From Nitratireductor sp. (GTDB taxonomy: Bacteria > Pseudomonadota > Alphaproteobacteria > Rhizobiales > Rhizobiaceae), in the NCBI GenBank assembly GCA_020637805.1, contig JACKJU010000006.1, positions 62,001 through 126,000 on the forward strand: a DNA stretch of 64,000 nucleotides. Reading direction: 5' to 3'. The notes beneath the pieces are model-generated. The model was not told the origin of the DNA, did not search any database, and saw nothing but the letters and a program-made list of their open reading frames with translations. Positions 16,644 to 25,135 of the stretch are shown here, piece after piece. The position numbers and the translations under genes were made by a program. The stretch's first letter is position 1. Every line of letters starts with the position of its first letter.

Positions 16644-17966
16644 ATGCGTGTTGTGATGATCGGTACCGGCTATGTGGGCCTGGTTTCAGGGACCTGCTTT
16701 GCAGACTTCGGCCATGATGTCGTTTGCGTGGACAACAATCCCGACAAGATCGAGCGGCTGAAGCAGGGAGAGATCCCGATCTTCGAGCCGGGGCTTGATC
16801 AACTCGTCAGCCAGAATGTTGCGGCAGGCCGCCTGTCCTTCGTGACCGATCCGGCGGAAGCCGTGGGCGAGGCGGATGTCGTCTTCATCGCGGTTGGAAC
16901 GCCCACGCGGCGGGGCAGCGGTTACGCCGACCTGCAGTATGTATATGCGGTTGCCGAGGAACTGGCGCCCCTGCTCAGGGGCTACACGGTCGTCGTGAAC
17001 AAGTCGACCGTTCCGGTAGGCACGGGCGACGAGGTCGAGGAGATCATCCGCCGCAATGCGCCCGATGCGGATTTCGATGTTGCGTCGAATCCCGAATTCC
17101 TGCGCGAGGGTGCGGCGATCGAGGATTTCAAACGTCCGGATCGCGTTGTCATCGGAACCGAAAGCCCGCGCGCCGAGAAGCTGCTGAGAACACTCTATCG
17201 GCCGCTCAATCTGAACGAGGTTCCCATACTGGCCACGGGCAGAAGAACCGCCGAACTCACGAAGTATGCCGCCAACGCATTCCTTGCGGTGAAGATCGGC
17301 TTCATCAACGAGATTTCCGACTTGTGCGATGCCGTTGGTGCCAATGTCCAGGAGGTGGCGCGCGGTATTGGCCTCGACAAGCGCATAGGATCCAAATTCC
17401 TGCATCCGGGACCGGGTTACGGCGGGTCGTGCTTTCCCAAGGATACGCTGGCGCTGACGCAGACGGCGAGGGATGCCGGCACTCCGATCACGCTCGTCGA
17501 TACCGTGGTGGCTTCGAACGAGAACCGCAAGAAGTCGATGATCGACCGGATCGTGCGGGCCGCAGGCGGCAGCGTTGAGGGAAAGACAATCGCTGTGCTC
17601 GGTCTGACCTTCAAGCCCAACACGGATGACATGCGCGATGCGCCCAGCCTGATCATCATTCCCGGGCTGCAGGAACTCGGTGCCACGATCCGGGCCTATG
17701 ACCCTGAAGGAATGGAGGAAAGCCGCCAGCATTTTTCGGATGTCGATTACCGCGGCAGCGCCTATGAATGCATGGAAAAGGCGGACCTCGCGGTCATCAT
17801 CACCGAATGGGATGAATTCAGGGCGCTCGATCTCGAACGCGTTGCGGGACTGCTCAACGACAGGGTTCTTGTCGATCTGCGCAATATCTACAAACGGGCA
17901 GAGCTTGAGGGCACCGGTCTTTCCTATTTTTCGATCGGGCGGCCGGACGTTACCGCAGGCAAGTAG
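16644..17966 (+). CDS. ugd: UDP-glucose 6-dehydrogenase
   Basis: A 440-residue UDP-glucose/GDP-mannose dehydrogenase. It oxidises UDP-glucose twice with NAD to UDP-glucuronate for polysaccharide or lipid A-related sugars. The N-terminal GTGYVGL (7-13) binds NAD. The catalytic Cys263 lies in GYGGSCFPKD, and Lys209-type residues in the TKYAANAFLA helix are intact. The ATG at 16644 is set by GGAG at 16631-16634; a TTG at 16635 is too close to that site. No polysaccharide genes are adjacent. Confidence 0.95.
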   Translation: MRVVMIGTGYVGLVSGTCFADFGHDVVCVDNNPDKIERLKQGEIPIFEPGLDQLVSQNVAAGRLSFVTDPAEAVGEADVVFIAVGTPTRRGSGYADLQYVYAVAEELAPLLRGYTVVVNKSTVPVGTGDEVEEIIRRNAPDADFDVASNPEFLREGAAIEDFKRPDRVVIGTESPRAEKLLRTLYRPLNLNEVPILATGRRTAELTKYAANAFLAVKIGFINEISDLCDAVGANVQEVARGIGLDKRIGSKFLHPGPGYGGSCFPKDTLALTQTARDAGTPITLVDTVVASNENRKKSMIDRIVRAAGGSVEGKTIAVLGLTFKPNTDDMRDAPSLIIIPGLQELGATIRAYDPEGMEESRQHFSDVDYRGSAYECMEKADLAVIITEWDEFRALDLERVAGLLNDRVLVDLRNIYKRAELEGTGLSYFSIGRPDVTAGK

Positions 17967-18021
17967 TATTGCGCGCCAAGGGCGGCCCGGAACCGGAAAG
18001 CGAGGAGCCCCCGGCCGTGGT

Positions 18022-18045
18022 CAGCGGCGCCCGCTGCAAATTTTT
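18022..18045 (+). terminator. possible terminator after ugd
   Basis: CAGCGG-CGC-CCGCTG (18022-18036) forms a 6-bp GC-rich hairpin, followed by CAAA and five T residues (18041-18045). The position, between ugd and the next gene on the same strand, is right. The offset of the T-run by four bases weakens it. Confidence 0.45.
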
Positions 18046-18086
18046 CGCATGCCCGGTGCCATAATCCCGCTCCAGTTTACCTTTTT

Positions 18087-19613
18087 ATGAGAATTGGCGA
18101 TAAGGATGCTGATTTGACACGCATCCCGAACGGGAAACCCATGGTCCAGATGCAATTCGATCGCATCCGCCCTGTCAGAGGTGGAATGGCACTGCTGCTC
18201 GGCGCAGCGGTATTGCAGGGTTGTGTGCTTTCCAACGCGGTCAACGACAAGGACACCAAGTCCCAGGTGTCGAGCTGGATCAGGCCGGACGACGCCCAGG
18301 ACCAGTTGGGTGCGCGTGAACACCCGATCGTATTGGCGAAATATGGCGGTGAATACCGCAATGCCGAGGTGGAGAAGCTTCTTGCCCTGATCGTCGGGCG
18401 GCTGGTTGCCGTCTCCGACGACAAGGCGCGCACCTACAAGGTGACCATTCTCAACACGCCCAAGATCAATGCCTTTGCGCTGCCGGGTGGGTATCTCTAC
18501 ATCACGCGCGGATTGCTGGCACTTGCCAACGATTCCTCCGAGATCGCCGCGGTCATCGCGCACGAAATGGCGCATGTTTCCTCGCAGCACTCGATCCTGC
18601 GGCGCGAGAAGGAACGCTCGGTCGAGGTTGGAAACGAGGTGGTTTCCGGCGTGCTAGACAATTCGGTTGCAGGCCGGGTCGCCATGGCGGCGAACCAGCT
18701 CAAGCTTGCCGAATTCTCCAAGGACCAGGAACTTCAGGCCGACTCCATCGGCATCCGAATGCTTGGAAATGCAGGCTTCGATCCGTTTGCCGCAGCGCGC
18801 TTCCTGGAAACCATGCAGGCCTATCAGAGCATGAGCAGCCGCGGCAATGATGGCCTGGGTGACTATTCCTTCATGTCGAGCCATCCGGCGACACCGCGCA
18901 GGGTACAACTCGCGCGCCAGCACGCCCGGTTCTTCGGAGCACCCGAAACCGTTCCTGCAGGCCGGGAACGTTACCTGGCCGGTATCGATGGCATGTTGTT
19001 CGGTGACAGCGTCGAAGAAGGTTTTGTTCGCGGCAACCGGTTCGCGCATGCGGGCCTGGGAATCACCTTTTCCGCCCCTCAGGGCGCAAAGATGGAAAAC
19101 CAGTCCACTGCGGTGGTGGTCAACGGGCCCGGCGAGATCGCGACGCGGTTCGATGCGGCGGTTCTTCCGCGCGGGCAGAGCCTCGAGAAATATCTCACAA
19201 GCGGGTGGATCAATGGCCTGGAAGAAGGTTCGATCCAGTCCGGAACGCTCAACGGGTTCCCGTCAGCCTCGGCAAAGGCGACTGCCGATCAATGGGACTT
19301 CATGATCCGCGTCTTCCAGATTGGTGGCGATGTATACCGCTTCATAACCGCCGCACCTGCCGGGGACCCTGCGCTGGAAGGTGCTTCCAATGCGGTGACG
19401 ACGAGCTTCAGGTATCTGAACGACCGCGAGAGGGCGGAACTCAGGCCGCTTACCATTCACGTGGTGACGGTGGCTGAAGACGATACGCTGGGCAAGTTGT
19501 CAGGCCGGATGAAAGCCGGTTCGAACAACCTGGCGCTCTTCCAGGTTCTCAACGGGCTAAAGCCGGGAGAAATGCCCCAGCCTGGAACCAAGGTGAAGAT
19601 CGTCACGGATTGA
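18087..19613 (+). CDS. M48 family zinc metalloprotease, lipoprotein, with C-terminal LysM-like domain
   Basis: A protein of up to 508 residues related to BepA/LoiP-type periplasmic proteases that act in envelope quality control. A lipobox (VLQGC, Cys46 from this start) predicts a lipidated N-terminus. The zinc site is HEMAH at 159-163, with the third ligand Glu215 in the helix ELQADS. The C-terminal 55 residues (HVVTVAEDDTLGKLS to KVKIV) resemble a LysM peptidoglycan-binding domain. The start is uncertain: ATGs at 18141 and 18150 give a more compact lipoprotein signal. It converges on rpoH 12 bp away. Confidence 0.87.
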   Translation: MRIGDKDADLTRIPNGKPMVQMQFDRIRPVRGGMALLLGAAVLQGCVLSNAVNDKDTKSQVSSWIRPDDAQDQLGAREHPIVLAKYGGEYRNAEVEKLLALIVGRLVAVSDDKARTYKVTILNTPKINAFALPGGYLYITRGLLALANDSSEIAAVIAHEMAHVSSQHSILRREKERSVEVGNEVVSGVLDNSVAGRVAMAANQLKLAEFSKDQELQADSIGIRMLGNAGFDPFAAARFLETMQAYQSMSSRGNDGLGDYSFMSSHPATPRRVQLARQHARFFGAPETVPAGRERYLAGIDGMLFGDSVEEGFVRGNRFAHAGLGITFSAPQGAKMENQSTAVVVNGPGEIATRFDAAVLPRGQSLEKYLTSGWINGLEEGSIQSGTLNGFPSASAKATADQWDFMIRVFQIGGDVYRFITAAPAGDPALEGASNAVTTSFRYLNDRERAELRPLTIHVVTVAEDDTLGKLSGRMKAGSNNLALFQVLNGLKPGEMPQPGTKVKIVTD

Positions 19614-19625
19614 TGAACAACCGGG

Positions 19626-20495
19626 TCAGGAAGCGAGGCCTGCGAATTCCGGATTGATTTCAAGAAGCGCTGTCCGGAGCTTTTCGAGTGCCTTCACCTC
19701 GATCTGGCGCACGCGTTCCTTCGAAATACCCATCTCATTGCCCAACTCATCGAGGGTTGCCACGTCGTCGGTAAGGCGGCGCCGCTTGATGATAGAGCGC
19801 TCGCGCTCGTTGAGCGTGGCAATCGCCTTGGTCAGCCAGCGGGTCTTGCGCTCGCCATCGATCGACGATTCAGCATTGTCGTGGGGGGTGAGGTCGTCGC
19901 TCTCAAGAAAATCCTGACGCTCGGCACTTCCTTCGCCTTCGTCGCTGACGGGTGCGTTCAGCGACATGTCCGGGCCGGAAAGCCTGGCATCCATGTTGGC
20001 GACGTCCTTCTCGGACACGCCGAGGGCCAGCGAAAGTTCCTTGAATATTTCGCGCGAGTTGCGATCAGGATTGACCTTGGCGATTTCTGCGCGGAGGCGG
20101 CGCAGTTTGAAGAACAGTGCCTTCTGGCCGGAAGAGGTCCCGCCGCGAACGATTGACCAGTTGCGCAGTACGTAATCCTGGATGGAGGCGCGTATCCACC
20201 ACGTTGCGTAGGTCGAAAATCGTACGCCACGCTCGGGTTCAAAACGGCTTGCCGCCTCAAGAAGCCCGACATGACCTTCCTGAACGAGTTCTGCTACCGG
20301 AAGACCGTAATGGCGGAATTTCACTGCCAGCGCGATGACAAGGCGCATATGGGCCATTGTAAGCTGATGCAAGGCCTGCTGGTCGTCATTTTGCGCCCAT
20401 CTCTGGGCGAGGTCGTATTCTTCCTCTTTGCGCAGATAGGGCGCTGCGGCAGCAGCGTTCATGATCATTTTGCTGGCATGTTCGGGGGAAGCCAT
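19626..20495 (-). CDS. rpoH: RNA polymerase heat-shock sigma factor (sigma-32)
   Basis: A 289-residue group 3-like sigma-70 family factor. Region 2 is at about 45-110 (ELVQEGHVGLLEAASRFEP and FSTYATWWIRASI). The RpoH box that distinguishes sigma-32 is at about 124-133 (QKALFFKLRR). Region 4 ends the protein with the ISKERVRQIEVKALEKL helix-turn-helix. It directs transcription of chaperone and protease genes; the clpB gene in this window has a promoter of matching type. Alphaproteobacteria often have two rpoH genes, and the sequence does not say which this is. Confidence 0.94.
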   Translation of the reverse strand: MASPEHASKMIMNAAAAAPYLRKEEEYDLAQRWAQNDDQQALHQLTMAHMRLVIALAVKFRHYGLPVAELVQEGHVGLLEAASRFEPERGVRFSTYATWWIRASIQDYVLRNWSIVRGGTSSGQKALFFKLRRLRAEIAKVNPDRNSREIFKELSLALGVSEKDVANMDARLSGPDMSLNAPVSDEGEGSAERQDFLESDDLTPHDNAESSIDGERKTRWLTKAIATLNERERSIIKRRRLTDDVATLDELGNEMGISKERVRQIEVKALEKLRTALLEINPEFAGLAS

Positions 20496-20567
20496 CTTTT
20501 ACCTCTCACGCGTCTGAGAAGTAACGCATCAAAGTGACAAATAGATGCATGGGAAATAAACTTTTTT

Positions 20568-20584
20568 GTGAACAGCCTGTTCAC
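20568..20584. promoter_or_regulatory. 17-bp perfect palindrome upstream of rpoH
   Basis: GTGAACAG-C-CTGTTCAC has 8-bp arms and a single central base. It lies 73 bp before the rpoH start and 40 bp after the carD terminator, so it is positioned to act on rpoH. The tight centre suits a protein operator better than an RNA hairpin. No binding protein can be named. Confidence 0.45.
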
Positions 20585-20623
20585 CTCGGCCACGACCGGG
20601 GCCAAGACCGGCCCATGAAACGC

Positions 20624-20650
20624 AAAAAGCCCGGAGAAATCTCCGGGCTT
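20624..20650 (-). terminator. factor-independent terminator of carD
   Basis: On the minus strand a 10-bp stem (20627-20636 with 20641-20650, AAGCCCGGAG) with an ATTT loop runs into a T-run (complement of 20624-20628). It begins 33 nt after the carD stop codon and separates carD from rpoH. Confidence 0.88.
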
Positions 20651-20682
20651 CTTGATGGCGTAGAAAACTTCGATCCGAAGTG

Positions 20683-21249
20683 TCAGGCAGCCTTTTCCTC
20701 GGAGCCTTCCTCGTCGGCAGCAGCGCCACGGCGCGGCCCCTTGGCGAGGTTCTTCTCGATCAGGACCACTGCCTCTGTGAGCGAGATCTTGTTGACGGCG
20801 GAGATTTCGCGCGCCATCCGGTCGAGAGCGGCTTCATAGAGCTGGCGCTCGGAATAGGACTGCTCGGGCTGGTTTTCGGAGCGGAACAGGTCGCGCACAA
20901 CCTCGGCGATCGAAATCAGGTCACCGGAATTGATCTTTGCTTCGTATTCCTGAGCGCGGCGGCTCCACATGGTGCGCTTGACGCGTGCGCGGCCCTGAAC
21001 CGTCTTCAGCGATTTTTCCACTGTGGTGGTGTCAGCAAGCTTGCGCATGCCGGCGGCAACGATCTTCGATACCGGAACGCGCAGGATCAGCTTGTCCTGC
21101 TGGAAGCTGATGACGAACAATTCCAGCGTGTGACCGGCGACTTCCTGTTCCTCGATGGAGGAAATCTGGCCGACACCGTGTGCGGGATAAACCACGAACT
21201 CATTGGTCTTGAATCCCTGACGCTGGGTTGCTTTCTTGGCTGTTGCCAT
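20683..21249 (-). CDS. carD: CarD family transcriptional regulator
   Basis: A 188-residue CarD-type protein, which binds the RNA polymerase beta subunit and stabilises open promoter complexes. The N-terminal RNA-polymerase-interacting Tudor-like domain is clear (GFKTNEFVVYPAHGVGQI, then VPVSKIVAAGMRKL), followed by a helical DNA-contacting domain (to about residue 160) and an acidic/basic alanine-rich tail. The ATG at 21249 follows GGGAG; the frame is open to 21291 without a better site. It follows fdxA on the same strand after a 475-bp spacer, so it has its own promoter. Confidence 0.93.
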   Translation of the reverse strand: MATAKKATQRQGFKTNEFVVYPAHGVGQISSIEEQEVAGHTLELFVISFQQDKLILRVPVSKIVAAGMRKLADTTTVEKSLKTVQGRARVKRTMWSRRAQEYEAKINSGDLISIAEVVRDLFRSENQPEQSYSERQLYEAALDRMAREISAVNKISLTEAVVLIEKNLAKGPRRGAAADEEGSEEKAA

Positions 21250-21724
21250 ACGCTTTTTACTCCCTGGTTGCCCGCCTTGCCCCTCTGGCACGGGCGGATT
21301 GGGTTACGGCTGCGGGTACAGCCGCCGTTCGCCCGGAATATAATCCGGGCGTTAGACCAGTCGAGATTGGAAAGTGTACGTGTCTTTGGAAGCCACAGGC
21401 GCAATAACGCCGGACCTGGCTTTGATTTCAGGTCCTTGGAAGTGGGCTGAAGCGACGCGTTTGAATTCCTGAATTCACAATTTCCCACATCCCTGGAGCA
21501 AGCGGGTTGCCCTTCGCAAAATTGCAGCTGGCATGAGAGAAAGTGTGCTGGTTTCGACTGTTAACGTTTAGGTAACACAAAAATCGGCGAAAATCAATTT
21601 GTTCCCGCACCTGCGAGCTTTGTGGTGCTCAATATTTAACACCAATGGTTTACCAATATGTTTAACAGATGCGCGGAATTTGAAAAAATCCCGCAGGACC
21701 GACTGCCAGAAACGCGCTTGGCGC
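21250..21724. other. 475-bp intergenic region between fdxA and carD
   Basis: No gene is supported. It holds the carD leader with a perfect 8-bp stem-loop at 21330-21351, and an AT-rich stretch around 21555-21680 next to the fdxA stop. Promoter elements cannot be assigned with confidence. Confidence 0.6.
21330..21351. repeat. 8-bp perfect stem-loop in the carD leader
   Basis: CGCCCGGA (21330-21337) and TCCGGGCG (21344-21351) enclose ATATAA. On the plus strand the loop forms TATAAT with the next base. It lies 81 bp upstream of the carD start codon on the minus strand. It could be a leader structure or an operator. There is no T-run. Confidence 0.45.
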
Positions 21725-22063
21725 TCAATCCCCGGTGCCCGGCTCAGGCGTGAAGAACTTCTCGAACTTGCCTTCCATGCCATCGAATTTCTCGGCTTCC
21801 GGCATGGGGTCCTTCTTCATCGTGATGTTCGGCCACTTTTCCGCATACTCGGCATTGATCTTGAGCCATTTTTCGAGGCCCGGCTCGGTGTCGGGCTTGA
21901 TTGCCTCGGCCGGGCACTCCGGCTCGCATACGCCGCAGTCGATGCATTCTTCCGGATGGATGACGAGCATGTTCTCGCCCTCGTAGAAGCAGTCCACCGG
22001 GCAAACCTCGACGCAGTCCGTGTATTTGCACTTGATGCATTTGTCGTCGACGATATAGGTCAT
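21725..22063 (-). CDS. fdxA: ferredoxin FdxA, 3Fe-4S plus 4Fe-4S type
   Basis: A 112-residue ferredoxin I. Cluster-binding cysteines are in CIKCKYTDCVEVCPVDC (residues 9-25) and CIDCGVCEPECP (40-51). The extended C-terminus after residue 60 is typical of the alphaproteobacterial form. It is an electron carrier of low potential with no single defined partner. In many Rhizobiales the gene is next to an S4 protein and an SUV3-like helicase gene; here those lie 4.7 kb away on the other strand. Confidence 0.95.
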   Translation of the reverse strand: MTYIVDDKCIKCKYTDCVEVCPVDCFYEGENMLVIHPEECIDCGVCEPECPAEAIKPDTEPGLEKWLKINAEYAEKWPNITMKKDPMPEAEKFDGMEGKFEKFFTPEPGTGD

Positions 22064-22270
22064 TTCAGCTCCCGCAGCCGTGTGCGAATATTTTTGCCGG
22101 TTCCCTACTGCTATTTACAGGTCACTTCAACCGTCAATTCGTCGCGCGAGGCGGGCGCAGCGGGTTCGCCCTTCTTTTGGCCAAATGAAGGTGTTTCACT
22201 TCATTCAGTTTGCATTCATTCACAATTGCTAGAACTCTGTACAAAGCGATCAGCAATCTGGAGGGACCTG

Positions 22271-23101
22271 ATGGGGACGACTTCGCGTATCCGGAATACC
22301 TGCCTTGCGGCTGCAGTAGCCTTTGCGCTGCCCGCCGTCTCCCATGCCGGTGAGCGGCATCTTACAAAGTTCGATGTCAGGCTGGGCAGCCTTTCGCTTG
22401 GCCAGATGGATTTCAATGTCGACCTTGATGGCGACCAGTACGTGCTGTCAGGAAACGGCAAGACCAAGGGGCTTGCCGAATGGTTTGCCGCCGGCAAGGC
22501 CGACATGAAGAGCAATGGCCTGGTGAAGGGCGATGTGGTGCAGGCGGACCAGCATTTCATCTCGATCACCGAAGGCAAGAAGACCGAAACGCTCGACATG
22601 GGCTTCACTTCAGGTGATGTCACCAAGATTGCACTGAAGCCCGAGAAGAAGCCCAAGACCAATGCCAAGAAATACGTTCTCATCGAGCCGCAGCATTTGA
22701 AGGGCGTCATCGATCCGGCAAGTGCGCTGGTGGTGCCTGTCGGGCCCGACAAGGCAAACGACCCGAATGCGGTCTGCAATCGACGTCTGAAGATATTCGA
22801 TGGCGTGGCACGCTACGACATGGCGCTGTCCTACAAGACGAACAGCAAGGTCGAAACCAAGGGCTACAAAGGCTGGGCGTATGTGTGCAGGCTGAAATAC
22901 GTGCCCGTGGCAGGCTACAAGCGCAACAACGAGAATACCCAGCGCATGGCCGACAATGACGGCATGGAGATCTGGCTGGCACCGATTCCCCAGGAGGGCG
23001 ATGTGACCGCAGCCGTCTTCACGCCGATCAAGATCGTCGTTCCCACATGGCTTGGAACCTTCACTGCGGAGCCGGAATATTTCGGCCCGTCGAAAGGGTA
23101 A
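22271..23101 (+). CDS. DUF3108 domain-containing secreted protein
   Basis: A 276-residue exported protein of unknown function. The signal peptide ends near residue 26 (VSHA|GE). The rest is a DUF3108 beta-rich domain (KFDVRLGSLSLGQMDFNVDLDG at the start, GMEIWLAPIPQ near the end). The ATG at 22271 follows GGAGGG. The frame is open from 21599 but the upstream part overlaps fdxA. It is divergent from fdxA, with 207 bp between starts. Family members are likely periplasmic; no reaction is known to me. Confidence 0.85.
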   Translation: MGTTSRIRNTCLAAAVAFALPAVSHAGERHLTKFDVRLGSLSLGQMDFNVDLDGDQYVLSGNGKTKGLAEWFAAGKADMKSNGLVKGDVVQADQHFISITEGKKTETLDMGFTSGDVTKIALKPEKKPKTNAKKYVLIEPQHLKGVIDPASALVVPVGPDKANDPNAVCNRRLKIFDGVARYDMALSYKTNSKVETKGYKGWAYVCRLKYVPVAGYKRNNENTQRMADNDGMEIWLAPIPQEGDVTAAVFTPIKIVVPTWLGTFTAEPEYFGPSKG

Positions 23102-23276
23102 CCTGCACGAGATTATGGTCGTGCCATGCACCGGCTGGCGCGTGGCGTGGCACTCGAAAACCGGATGTGCCCAACAGGTCTTCTCCGTTTTTGCGGAGGT
23201 CAGGGATCATTCCTTTGAACCTCATGGTCCAGCAGGAAAGTGATCTTGTTCCATTATCCAGGAATGCCGAATTCCG

Positions 23277-24545
23277 TCAGTTCCTGAACAATCCAAGCCC
23301 CCTCGCGACCCGCTTTCCGATACCACCACCATTTCCAGCTTCGGAATGCCGTTCCTGCCAGTATTCGAGATCGGAACCGGGCAGGCCGGCCTGTTGGAGG
23401 AGAACAGGCAGCTCTGGAAGGTCTCGGCCATGCAGGTCGGATTCGCCTAGGCTGTAAAGCAGGAGCGTTTCGAACAGCCTGATGCAGCGCAGGATGAATT
23501 CCGCATCCATTGAGCCCGGCAGGATGCGAATTTCCACCGTGTCCTTGGCGCTGTTTCCGGCCAGCATGTTCGAGATGTTGAAGTCGCAATATTTTACCGG
23601 TTTGGCGGCGATCAGTTTCTTGCGGGCATCTTCCCAGTCAAGCTGCCGGAAATCGCTGCCGAAAGCGGTTCTGTAGACTTCGCGTGGCCAATCTCCAAGC
23701 CGGCGGCAGCGCGGGTTCGTACCCACCAGGTTTCTCAGGTCCATCCGGTAGTGGCCGAAGATGGCGATCAGATTGCGTATGGCCGCCACATTCATCAAAC
23801 GGCTGGCGTCGAGATGAATGTGGGTCGCCGCTTCGGCAGGTACGCTGAAGCCGAGCCTCTCTGCAAAACCCAGGTATTCGCGCAAGGCGGCCTCCCGGTT
23901 TTCTTCCAGCGGTGCCGTCACGAGTTCGCACGGACGATGTCTTTCTCCGGGCAGGCTTGCCGTCATCGCCACACTGGCATTGTTGTGGTCGCAAACCCGC
24001 GTTACAGGTTCGTCATTGACGATCTCAACGGCCGTGCCGAAGAGCTGTGCCAGAGGTTCAAGAAGGCTGATCTGGTCCGCGGTGGCATCACAATGGCGCT
24101 CGACGAGGCTGAGGAACCGCTTGTCGTCGCTCATGACCCGATACCAGCCGGCCAGCGAAGGCTGCGAAGGATCGAGATCGTCGACAAGGGTCAAATCATC
24201 GACGCACTTGACCAACGCATTGCCGTTGGCTTCCCTGACGGCGAAGCCAAGAGTCAGGTTCTCGAACACCGGCGCGCCTTCGACCGGGGTGAATTCCGAC
24301 TGCGGATGAAAGATGCGTTCAACGCTGCCCTGATGTGCAACGGCAATCGCTTCGGCCAGGTCCCTGCGCGAACGCCCCGGCGGAGCAAGCAGCTCGATTT
24401 CGATGCCGATACGCCAAGGTGCAGGAACGGAATGCGGGCCAGCCGTCAGCGTACCCGCATTCTTGCTCCCGGAAATTCCGGAAGTGGTTAAAGCCGGTGT
24501 TTCCCTGGAACTTCGGCTGGAATTCAGCCTTTCGTGCCGGTCCAT
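23277..24545 (-). CDS. amidoligase family (COOH-NH2 ligase) protein
   Basis: A 422-residue protein with the marks of the amidoligase family (glutamine-synthetase/gamma-glutamylcysteine-ligase-like fold), ATP-dependent enzymes that form amide bonds. Seen: GIEIE at 47-51, CELVTAPL at 206-213, THIHLD at 241-246, CDFN at 320-323 and TVEIR at 336-340, which contain the expected metal- and ATP-binding acidic residues, histidines and arginine. The first 45 residues are Ser/Thr-rich and not conserved-looking. Its start overlaps the end of the upstream small secreted-protein gene by 22 bp. There is no partner amidotransferase or peptide gene beside it. Substrate unknown. Confidence 0.8.
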   Translation of the reverse strand: MDRHERLNSSRSSRETPALTTSGISGSKNAGTLTAGPHSVPAPWRIGIEIELLAPPGRSRRDLAEAIAVAHQGSVERIFHPQSEFTPVEGAPVFENLTLGFAVREANGNALVKCVDDLTLVDDLDPSQPSLAGWYRVMSDDKRFLSLVERHCDATADQISLLEPLAQLFGTAVEIVNDEPVTRVCDHNNASVAMTASLPGERHRPCELVTAPLEENREAALREYLGFAERLGFSVPAEAATHIHLDASRLMNVAAIRNLIAIFGHYRMDLRNLVGTNPRCRRLGDWPREVYRTAFGSDFRQLDWEDARKKLIAAKPVKYCDFNISNMLAGNSAKDTVEIRILPGSMDAEFILRCIRLFETLLLYSLGESDLHGRDLPELPVLLQQAGLPGSDLEYWQERHSEAGNGGGIGKRVARGLGLFRN

Positions 24546-24934
24546 GCCCTGGCAATGGTTTCGGCGTCATTATAGGCGAATTTGCGCTCGTCGGCACTCA
24601 GGCTGCTCTGGTCGCAACTGAATCCATGCTTGCGGAAGAATTTGACGCCTTTTTTCCAATCCTTGCGGACGATGTTCAGGTTGCCAAAGGAAATCTTCCG
24701 CCCGGCAATGACCTTGGCCTGCCAATCGGAAGTCCGGTAAATCTTGGCAAGTTTGCGGGCGTCGCAGTAGCCGTACCCCTGCTGGTAAAACAGTTCGGCA
24801 TAATAATCCTCAGACTGGGCCTTGGCAGGTGCTACTGCATTGACAGCTGCAAGAACCGTCAAACCGGCATGAAGCGCCACGCGGCCAAGCCTTCTGCGAA
24901 TCGATGAAAAAATGGACGGCTGAGTATAAGACAC
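24524..24934 (-). CDS. small secreted protein of unknown function
   Basis: 136 residues. A signal peptide with an arginine-rich N-region is clear and probably cleaved after AKAQ near residue 40. The mature part is short, with YYAELFYQQGYGYCDARKLAK and a second cysteine (HGFSCDQ), which could form a disulfide in the periplasm. I recognise no catalytic motif. It is upstream of and overlapping the amidoligase gene, so the two are probably translated together. Function not assigned. Confidence 0.7.
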   Translation of the reverse strand: MSYTQPSIFSSIRRRLGRVALHAGLTVLAAVNAVAPAKAQSEDYYAELFYQQGYGYCDARKLAKIYRTSDWQAKVIAGRKISFGNLNIVRKDWKKGVKFFRKHGFSCDQSSLSADERKFAYNDAETIARAWTGTKG

Positions 24935-25135
24935 TGCTTATTCCCCTTCGTGAATTGGAGACAGAACAAGCCGGCACGCCCCTCCCGACCTCGCAACTCT
25001 AGCAGAAATGACATCTCTTGCGAGCCAATAATCGTTGTCCTGCCAACAAACCCTAACCGGCGTTCGCGCGCGAAAGCTACAGCCGGGCGGGATGGCAGGC
25101 TTCCCTGCCATGACCGCGATGAAGTCTGCCGGGTG

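Noticed and set aside
20568..20584. LexA (SOS) box before rpoH
   Set aside because: Alphaproteobacterial LexA sites are direct repeats (GTTC-N7-GTTC), and the Gram-positive type has GAAC-N4-GTTC. Here the spacing is five and inverted.
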